Origin: Dechloromonas sp.
GTDB lineage: Bacteria > Pseudomonadota > Gammaproteobacteria > Burkholderiales > Rhodocyclaceae
Reading direction: 5' to 3'
Length of the DNA stretch: 40,611 bases
Assembly (NCBI GenBank): GCA_028689015.1
Contig: JAQTXC010000025.1
Coordinates: 1 to 40,611 of the forward strand
The notes under the pieces were generated by a model. That model was not told where the DNA came from, ran no database searches, and saw only the letters and a program-made list of their open reading frames with translations. Shown piece by piece: positions 34,631-40,611 of the stretch; position 1 is the first letter of the stretch; each line of letters opens with the position of its first letter. The position numbers and the translations under genes were made by a program.

Positions 34631-36523
34631 TTAGAGCACGACCTGCGAACCGAGTTCGATCACCCGGTTACTCGGAATACGGAAAAACGCCGTCGCCGAA
34701 CCGGCGTTACGGAACATGGCAACAAACAACTTGCCGCGCCAGTAAGCCATGTCCGACCCCATCGACGGAATCAGCGTTTCGCGACCAATAAAATAGGACG
34801 TCTCCAGCGGATCAAAGGCCTGGCCCGCAATGGTGCAGGTCGCCAAGGCGGCCGGCACGTTCGGCTCATCCTTGAAGCCGTAGCGGACCGTGACCCGCCA
34901 GAAGCTTTCGCGCAACGCTTCAACCTCGACCTGATCAATCTCCGGCACGTAGGGCACGTCAAAAAACTGCACCGACAACAAGACAACCCGCTCATGCAGC
35001 ACCTTGTTGTGCATCAGGTTATGCAGCATGGCGTGCGGCACGCCGGAGGGATCGGCATTGAGGAAAACCGCCGTCCCTGGCACGCGCACCGGCGGTGACG
35101 AGCCCAGGGCATCAATGAAAGGCAGCAACTCAAGCCGCTCGCCCTGCAGGCGGTCAGCCAGCAACTGCCGCCCCCGCTTCCAGGTCGTCATCAGGACAAA
35201 GATGCCCATGCCGGCGACCAAGGGGAACCAGCCGCCATCGGGAATCTTGAGGATATTGGCGGCCAGAAAAACAAGTTCGACCGACAGAAAGGCTGAAAAC
35301 AGCAAGCCGGCCCGCCACCAGCCCCAGCGCCAGACCTTGGCGACGACCACCGTGGCCAGCAACGAGGTGATGACCATGTCGCCGGTCACCGCAATGCCGT
35401 AGGCCGCCGCCAGGTTATTCGACGATTTGAAGCCGAGAACCAGAATCATCACCGCCAGCATCAAGCCCCAATTAACTGCCGGCAGATAGATCTGTCCCTG
35501 CTCCTGCTCAGAGGTGTGCTGAACCTCCATGCGCGGCATGAAACCGAGTTGCATCGCCTGCCGGGTCACTGAAAAGGCGCCGGAAATGACCGCCTGCGAA
35601 GCGATCACGGTCGACAGCGTGGCCAAGCCAATCAGCGGATACAAGGCCCAGTCCGGCGCCGACAGATAGAAAGGGTTGCGCGCTGCCGCCGGGTCGGCAT
35701 AAATCAGGGCACCCTGGCCAAAATAATTGAGAATGAGCGCCGGTAGCACGAAGGCAAACCAGGCACGGGCAATGGGCTTGCGCCCGAAATGCCCCATATC
35801 GGCATACAGCGCCTCCGCCCCGGTGACCGCCAGCACGACATTCCCCATCGCCACCAGCGCCATCGCCTTGTTGGCGAGCAGGAATTCCAGGCCATACAGC
35901 GGGTTGACCGCGGCCAGAATGGCCGGGTGCGCCGCAATATTGGCCAGCCCCAGCAAGGCCAGCACGGAGAACCAGACCAGCATCACCGGCCCGAACCAGG
36001 CCCCGACCAGCGCCGTACCGTGCCGCTGAACAAAAAATAATACGAACAGCACCACCAGGGTCAGCGGAATCACCCAGGCATGCAGACCCGGCGCCGCCAC
36101 CTCCAGCCCCTCGACGGCCGACAGAACGGAAATGGCTGGCGTCACCATGCCATCACCGTAAAACATGGCGGCCCCGAGAACACCAGCCAGCATCACCGCC
36201 CGCGACTGCCACGGCCGTTCACGCGTCGTGCGCAAAGCCAGGGCGATCAGGGCCATGATGCCGCCCTCACCCTTGTTGTCAGCCCGGGTGATGAACATCA
36301 CGTACTTGATCGAAACAATGATGATCAGCGCCCAGAAGAAGAGCGACAGACTGCCGAAGACATTGGCCTCAGTGACCGGAATCGGATGATTACCGGCAAA
36401 GACTTCCTTCATGGCGTAAAGCGGGCTGGTCCCGATGTCGCCATAGACGACGCCTAACGCCGCCAGCGACAGAACCGCCAGACGACGCCCCTGCAGCGCG
36501 TCATCCTGCGAATGCTGACTCAT
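34631..36523 (-). CDS. kup: KUP-family potassium uptake protein
   Basis: 630 aa, full length for the family: about 12 N-terminal membrane helices followed by a cytosolic C-terminal domain (about 470-630). Family motifs are GVVYGDIGTSPLYA (residues 24-37), MFITRADNKGEGGIMAL, GAAMFYGDGMVTPAISVLSAVEGLE and GNVVLAVTGAEALYADMGHFG. It imports potassium with protons. AAGGGGAAAGC precedes the ATG. Together with the RCK channel at 16-18 kb it gives the window two potassium systems. Confidence 0.97.
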   Translation of the reverse strand: MSQHSQDDALQGRRLAVLSLAALGVVYGDIGTSPLYAMKEVFAGNHPIPVTEANVFGSLSLFFWALIIIVSIKYVMFITRADNKGEGGIMALIALALRTTRERPWQSRAVMLAGVLGAAMFYGDGMVTPAISVLSAVEGLEVAAPGLHAWVIPLTLVVLFVLFFVQRHGTALVGAWFGPVMLVWFSVLALLGLANIAAHPAILAAVNPLYGLEFLLANKAMALVAMGNVVLAVTGAEALYADMGHFGRKPIARAWFAFVLPALILNYFGQGALIYADPAAARNPFYLSAPDWALYPLIGLATLSTVIASQAVISGAFSVTRQAMQLGFMPRMEVQHTSEQEQGQIYLPAVNWGLMLAVMILVLGFKSSNNLAAAYGIAVTGDMVITSLLATVVVAKVWRWGWWRAGLLFSAFLSVELVFLAANILKIPDGGWFPLVAGMGIFVLMTTWKRGRQLLADRLQGERLELLPFIDALGSSPPVRVPGTAVFLNADPSGVPHAMLHNLMHNKVLHERVVLLSVQFFDVPYVPEIDQVEVEALRESFWRVTVRYGFKDEPNVPAALATCTIAGQAFDPLETSYFIGRETLIPSMGSDMAYWRGKLFVAMFRNAGSATAFFRIPSNRVIELGSQVVL

Positions 36524-36602
36524 GCTTTCCCCTTGTGACCCGGCGACTTCAGCCGCTCTGGAATTCTATCGGGGGCGGGCTTGCAGCCCCCTGACAAGCA
36601 CG

Positions 36603-37460
36603 TCAACCGCCGAGTGCCGCTTTCAGGGACAGCACCTCGTCTTCCGACTCGTCGATAACCTCGGCCATGGTCTCGGCATCGATGATTGACTCGAGCATGC
36701 TGGTATCGACCGGGTCATCCAGTTCGAGATCACGCCACGAAGCCGTGCGGTTGGCGATCTTGTTGGCGACATACAGCACATCAGACAAGGTCTTGATGCC
36801 GTTTGGGATATCGCGATCGGTTTCGTGTTCCTGAACCGCCTGCAGCACCTGTTGCGGCGAGCCCAGCGCCGACAACAGGGCATGGCCGATGTTGTCGTGC
36901 CAGCCGACCAGCAAGGCGTGCAACTCCGGTTTATCTTTCAACAACTCCGGAAAATGCGCCGCCCGCGACAACAGGTAGAACACCCCCAGATCGTGCACCA
37001 GACCGGCGAACATCGCCTCATCCGGATTGATTTTGGCCAGCTTGCGGGCCAAAACCCGGCACAGCGCGGCGACATGGGCGGTGTGCTCCCACAGGCGTTG
37101 CGACAGATTTTCGAAGGGCTGCATCTGCCGTGACTTGAGCAATTGCTCCATGGCGACGGCAAACGACACGGTCCGCACCGCCTCCATGCCCACCCGGACA
37201 ATCGCGTTCTTGACGTCCGCCACCTCGCGCCCGGAGGGATTGAGCGCCACCGAATTAGCCATGCGAATGATCTTGGCGCTCATCAGCGGCTCAGCCCCGA
37301 CCAGACGAGCCAATTGCTCGACATTCAGGTTCGGATCCTTGAGGGCAGTACGCACCTGAAAGGTGATGTCGAGAAAAGTCGGAAAGGTAATTTCATCGCC
37401 CGACAAATCCTTGGCGATATCTTCCAGCACTTTGAAAGTCAGTGCATTGCTCATATTCAT
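36603..37460 (-). CDS. HDOD-domain signalling protein
   Basis: About 285 aa. HDOD domain over about 15-220 (FPTFLDITFQVRTALKDPNLNVEQLARLVGAEPLMSAKIIRMANSVALNP; LWEHTAHVAALCRVLARKLAKINPDEAMFAGLVHDLGVFYLL). The HD pair of the phosphodiesterase superfamily is partly kept (VHDLG), but HDOD proteins usually lack catalysis and serve as signalling scaffolds. Start choice lies between ATG 37460 and ATG 37454. The gene begins just eight bases past the T-run of the ssb terminator, so its message depends on read-through or on a promoter inside ssb. Confidence 0.9.
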   Translation of the reverse strand: MNMSNALTFKVLEDIAKDLSGDEITFPTFLDITFQVRTALKDPNLNVEQLARLVGAEPLMSAKIIRMANSVALNPSGREVADVKNAIVRVGMEAVRTVSFAVAMEQLLKSRQMQPFENLSQRLWEHTAHVAALCRVLARKLAKINPDEAMFAGLVHDLGVFYLLSRAAHFPELLKDKPELHALLVGWHDNIGHALLSALGSPQQVLQAVQEHETDRDIPNGIKTLSDVLYVANKIANRTASWRDLELDDPVDTSMLESIIDAETMAEVIDESEDEVLSLKAALGG

Positions 37461-37468
37461 CAACCCTG

Positions 37469-37497
37469 AAAAAAGCGGTGCCGACCCCTGGCCGGCA
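37469..37497 (-). terminator. rho-independent terminator of ssb
   Basis: On the minus strand an 8-bp stem TGCCGGCC / GGTCGGCA (one G-U pair, loop of three) at 37479-37497, followed after CCGC by T6 (37474-37469). It starts seven bases past the ssb stop codon. Confidence 0.8.
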
Positions 37498-37504
37498 GCC
37501 TCTT

Positions 37505-37963
37505 TTAGAACGGAATATCGTCACCCAGATCGTCAAACGATGGCTTCGGCTTGTTGCGGGCCGGGGCCGGCGCGTAATCGGCCGGCTCGCTTTGATCGTA
37601 ACCGCCAGACGACGGGGCACCCATACCCTGGCGCGACCCCAGCATTTTCATTTCATCACCACGAATTTCGGTGGTGTAACGCTCCTGACCATCCTTGTCG
37701 GTCCATTTGCGGGTGCGGATGCTGCCTTCGACATACACCTGCGAGCCTTTTTTCAGGTACTGACCGCAAATCTCGGCCAGCCGGCCAAAAAACGAGATGC
37801 GATGCCATTCGGTCAGTTCCTTCTTCTCGCCCGTCGCCTTGTCCTTCCAGCTTTCGCTGGTCGCCACCGTGATATTGCACATTGCTTCGCCGCTGGCGGT
37901 GTAACGGACTTCCGGGTCCTTGCCCAGATTACCGACGATGATTGCCTTATTTACCGATGCCAT
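37505..37963 (-). CDS. ssb: single-stranded DNA-binding protein
   Basis: 152 aa. OB fold ([87 protein letters not shown]) over about 1-110, a Gly/Pro/Ala-rich linker, and the conserved acidic protein-docking tip DDIPF. Binds ssDNA as a tetramer in replication and repair. GGAGAGG is well placed before ATG 37963; the longer frame upstream is not used. It is 17 bp after the MFS gene, the usual betaproteobacterial MFS-ssb pair. Confidence 0.97.
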   Translation of the reverse strand: MASVNKAIIVGNLGKDPEVRYTASGEAMCNITVATSESWKDKATGEKKELTEWHRISFFGRLAEICGQYLKKGSQVYVEGSIRTRKWTDKDGQERYTTEIRGDEMKMLGSRQGMGAPSSGGYDQSEPADYAPAPARNKPKPSFDDLGDDIPF

Positions 37964-37980
37964 GCCACCCTCTCCGTCAA

Positions 37981-39180
37981 TTAGTTGGTCGCAGCCGGCA
38001 CACGCCGCTGCGGAAAATTCATCGTGCTGGCCACGGCCAGCCACAACAGGGCCAGCACCGTGCAGGCCGCAAAAACCGCATTATCGCCCAAATGCTGCGC
38101 CATGGCCCCGCCGGCCGCACCACCGATGAACAAGCCAATCGCCTGCGTCGTGTTGTAAACCCCCAGCGCCGCGCCCTTGGCAGCCGGCGGCGCGGTGCGC
38201 GACACCAGCGACGGCAAGGTGGCTTCGAGAATATTGAAAGCCACGAAGAACAACAGCAGCCAGAAGGCCAGCAACCACAGGCTGCTACCAAACAGCCACA
38301 AGCCCAACTGGACGATGACGATCAATCCGATCGCCGCCCGGAACACCGGCCGCATCTTGTCCTTTTTCTCGGCCGCGATAATGGCCGGCACCATGACGAC
38401 AAAAGATGCCAGCACCGCCGGCAAATACACCTGCCAATGATCAACCGCCGGCAAAGCCCCGACCCCCACCAGCGCATGTGGCAGCACCACGAACATCGCC
38501 ATCTGGATGATATGCAACACCCCGATCCCGAGATTCAACTTGAGCAGATCGGGATTGGTCAGCACATGGCGCAAGGGCAGCTTGACATGGCCGTGCGGCG
38601 CCGGGGCCGGCGGCACGGCCTTGAGCAACAAAACGATGGCCGCCAGCGCCAGGCCGCCGGTCAGGATGAACAAGCCATGCATGCCGATCCAGCCATAGAG
38701 CAACGGCGCACCAACCAGCGACAGCGCAAAGACCAGGCCGATCGATGAGCCAATCATCGCCATCACCTTGGTCCGGTGCTCTTCACGCGTCAGATCAGCC
38801 GCCAGCGCCGTCACTGCCGCCGAGATTGCCCCCGTGCCCTGCAACACCCGGCCAGCAATAATCCATTCAATGCTCGGCGCCCAGGCAGCCAGAAAACTGC
38901 CGGCAGCGAACAACAGGAGGCCGATCACGATCACCTGCTTGCGCCCCCACAGATCGGAGGCAATCCCGAAAGGAATCTGGAAGCAAGCCTGGGTCAGACC
39001 GTAAGCCCCCAGCGCAAAGCCCACCAGCGCCAGGTTGTCACCACCCGGCAGGGTCGTTGCGTACAACGAAAACACCGGCAGAATCAGGAACAGCCCCAGC
39101 ATGCGCAGGGCAAAGATGGAAGCCAGCGAAGCGCCAACACGGCGCTCCTGCGGGCTCATTCGATCAGTCGGGGAAGACAT
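37981..39180 (-). CDS. MFS transporter next to ssb
   Basis: 399 aa with 12 membrane helices; motif A reads [13 protein letters not shown] after helix 2, and the [21 protein letters not shown] segment is motif-C-like, as in proton-driven drug antiporters (YajR-type without the extra C-terminal domain). The substrate is unknown. It precedes ssb; in related genomes uvrA normally starts divergently from this gene, but here the opposite side carries a restriction-modification gene. A TAATAT about 40 bp upstream may be its -10. Confidence 0.92.
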   Translation of the reverse strand: MSSPTDRMSPQERRVGASLASIFALRMLGLFLILPVFSLYATTLPGGDNLALVGFALGAYGLTQACFQIPFGIASDLWGRKQVIVIGLLLFAAGSFLAAWAPSIEWIIAGRVLQGTGAISAAVTALAADLTREEHRTKVMAMIGSSIGLVFALSLVGAPLLYGWIGMHGLFILTGGLALAAIVLLLKAVPPAPAPHGHVKLPLRHVLTNPDLLKLNLGIGVLHIIQMAMFVVLPHALVGVGALPAVDHWQVYLPAVLASFVVMVPAIIAAEKKDKMRPVFRAAIGLIVIVQLGLWLFGSSLWLLAFWLLLFFVAFNILEATLPSLVSRTAPPAAKGAALGVYNTTQAIGLFIGGAAGGAMAQHLGDNAVFAACTVLALLWLAVASTMNFPQRRVPAATN

Positions 39181-39266
39181 GGTTTTATGGTTTTTTGCGT
39201 TGCAACAGAAGCGGGAATATTAGCAGGTTTATGGCACTGCCCATTTCAGCATTCCATCAGCATCCC

Positions 39267-39272
39267 TATACT
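39267..39272 (+). promoter_or_regulatory. possible -10 of the restriction-modification gene
   Basis: TATACT, 30 bp before the ATG at 39302; the -35 region (TTCAGC, 16 bp upstream) is poor. Confidence 0.35.
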
Positions 39273-39301
39273 AGCCACCTCCTCCCGCCTGCCGCACCAC
39301 C

Positions 39302-40611
39302 ATGACCCCTACCGACTTCATCGCCCGCTGGAAAGACAACAAACTGACCGAACGCGCCGGCGCCCAAGCCCACTTTGACGACCTGTGCGAGCTGCTTGGC
39401 GTCGACAAGCCCCGCGACCCCGAAAGCTACTGTTTTGAACGCGGCGCCAAAAAGACTGGCGGCGGCGATGGCTGGGCCGACGTCTGGAAACGCGGCCACT
39501 TCGGCTGGGAAAACAAGAAACCCGGCCGCGACCTCAACGCCGCCCTCAAGCAACTCACCGACTACGCCCTGCAACTCGACAACCCGCCGCTACTCGTCGT
39601 CTGCGACCGCGAAAACATCATCATCCACACCGCCTTCACCGGCTACCCGGACGAACCGCGCCAAATCCGCATCGAGCAACTGGTCGAACCGGAAATTCGG
39701 CAATGGCTCACCTGGGTCTTTACCGATCCGGAAAAACTCCGTCCCGAGCGGTCGACCGCAGCCATCACCGCCCAGGCCGCCGGCCAGTTTGCCCAACTTG
39801 CCGCCGCCATGCGCAGTCGCGGCCACGACGGCAACACCATCGCCCACTTCCTCGTCCAATGCCTGTTCTGCATGTTCGCCGAAGACGAACAACTACTGCC
39901 GGCCGGCATCTTCACCGACCTGCTGAAAAACGCCGGTAGCGATACCGACAAAGCCGCCCGCCGTATCGAAAAACTCTTCCTCGCCATGCAGCAACGCAAC
40001 GGCGAATACGGCGACCACGACATCGCCTGGTTCAACGGCGGCCTGTTCAAAAACATTGAAATTCCGCCGTTGACCGCAGCAGACCTGCACGCCCTGCACC
40101 GTGCCGCTGCTGACATGGACTGGCGCGCCATCGACCCAACCATTTTCGGCACCCTGTTCGAACGCGGCCTCGACCCCGCCGCCCGCGCCCCGCTCGGCGC
40201 CCACTACACCGACACCGGCACCATCGCCAAACTGATCGAACCGCTGGTCAGCGAACCCCTGCGCGCCGAGTGGGACAAAACACGCGCCGAAATCCTCGCC
40301 AAACCGAAAAAAGCCAACGCCCTCTACCAAGCCTTCCTCCTGCGCCTCAACCACTTCCGCGTCCTCGACCCGGCCTGCGGCAGCGGTAATTTCCTCTACC
40401 TGGCCCTAAAAGCCCTGCGCGACATCGAAAAACGCGCCCACGTCGACGGCATCGAACTCGGCCTTCAACCGCCGATGAACATGGAAACCGGCCCGCACAA
40501 CATCCTCGGCCTCGAAATCAACGAATTCGCCGCCGAACTCGCCCGCGTCACCGTCTGGATCGGCGACATCCAATGGTGCCGCCGCAACGGCTACCCGCAC
40601 GCCATCAACCC
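39302..40611 (+). CDS. MmeI-type (type IIL) restriction-modification enzyme, 5' part
   Basis: The frame is open from ATG 39302 to the window end (436 codons), so the 3' part is missing. The N-terminal domain carries D60-x9-E70-N-K72 (DVWKRGHFGWENK), the PD-(D/E)xK nuclease spacing of MmeI. A helical spacer (about 150-330) leads to a gamma-class adenine-methyltransferase domain: motif X-like GAHYTDTGTIAKLIEPLV and SAM motif I DPACGSGNF (356-364). Motif IV (NPPF/Y) and the target-recognition domain would lie beyond 40611. Such single-chain enzymes cut one strand-specific site and protect DNA by methylating one strand. The alternative is a methyltransferase of a BREX or DISARM system; the nuclease motif favours MmeI type. 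Confidence 0.85.
   Translation, partial: MTPTDFIARWKDNKLTERAGAQAHFDDLCELLGVDKPRDPESYCFERGAKKTGGGDGWADVWKRGHFGWENKKPGRDLNAALKQLTDYALQLDNPPLLVVCDRENIIIHTAFTGYPDEPRQIRIEQLVEPEIRQWLTWVFTDPEKLRPERSTAAITAQAAGQFAQLAAAMRSRGHDGNTIAHFLVQCLFCMFAEDEQLLPAGIFTDLLKNAGSDTDKAARRIEKLFLAMQQRNGEYGDHDIAWFNGGLFKNIEIPPLTAADLHALHRAAADMDWRAIDPTIFGTLFERGLDPAARAPLGAHYTDTGTIAKLIEPLVSEPLRAEWDKTRAEILAKPKKANALYQAFLLRLNHFRVLDPACGSGNFLYLALKALRDIEKRAHVDGIELGLQPPMNMETGPHNILGLEINEFAAELARVTVWIGDIQWCRRNGYPHAIN

Noticed and set aside
36562-36590. GGGGGC / GCCCCC hairpin between the HDOD gene and kup
   Set aside because: Short stem and no following T-run; could be chance in GC-rich DNA.

Overview
The window looks like a chromosomal segment of a GC-rich Betaproteobacterium, most likely a member of the Rhodocyclaceae (Dechloromonas/Azonexus type). 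This rests on protein character and gene order (long-form leuA, a second IF-1 paralogue of about 86 aa, stand-alone heptose-1-phosphate adenylyltransferase, MFS next to ssb, many PAS/GGDEF proteins), not on any search. Almost all of it is packed housekeeping DNA. I see no tRNA or rRNA gene, no CRISPR array and no insertion sequence.

Layout. 1-3.4 kb: a small-domain methyltransferase, the RNase P RNA gene rnpB with its promoter, thiopurine methyltransferase, and a ribosome-hibernation-type protein followed by a TerB-like protein. 3.4-7.2 kb: an Lrp/AsnC regulator divergent from leuA, a strong terminator, a strong promoter with a 180-nt leader of unknown function, a transglutaminase-like protease and a TTG-started IF-1 paralogue. 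7.2-13 kb (minus strand): DUF3025 protein, lipoprotein, pyrC and a 1202-aa CBS/PAS hybrid histidine kinase. 13.1-17.8 kb: rsmI divergent from yraN, a phosphoheptose isomerase/DiaA-type SIS protein, a BON lipoprotein, a DUF6394 membrane protein and a two-RCK potassium channel. 17.8-24.6 kb (minus): a TRAP transporter with a TatT-type TPR lipoprotein, then a four-PAS GGDEF-EAL protein.

24.7-34 kb is the most interesting part. Ten tightly packed minus-strand genes (glutathione peroxidase, FolE2, flavin amine oxidase-like protein, DUF1365, CFA-synthase-like methyltransferase, chalcone-isomerase-like protein, MFS transporter, DUF3833 lipoprotein, SDR, NTF2-like protein) run away from a divergent MerR-type regulator. 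That regulator carries a complete CarH/LitR-type cobalamin photosensor signature (W-x9-EH and E-x-H-x-x-G). The 106-bp divergent region has a good promoter and two palindromes of the form TTTGTCCnGGACAAA with centres 74 bp apart. The lipid-modification set resembles the one that the singlet-oxygen sigma factor RpoE and its anti-sigma ChrR control in Rhodobacter. Here it appears to be placed under a B12-dependent light sensor together with a peroxidase and a folate/pterin enzyme. My reading is a light and photo-oxidative membrane-protection operon.

34-40.6 kb: heptose-1-P adenylyltransferase, Kup potassium transporter, an HDOD protein, ssb with its terminator, an MFS transporter, and the 5' part of an MmeI-type (type IIL) restriction-modification enzyme that runs off the end. 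The palindrome GGTCGACC occurs 14 times in the window, roughly ten times more often than base composition predicts.
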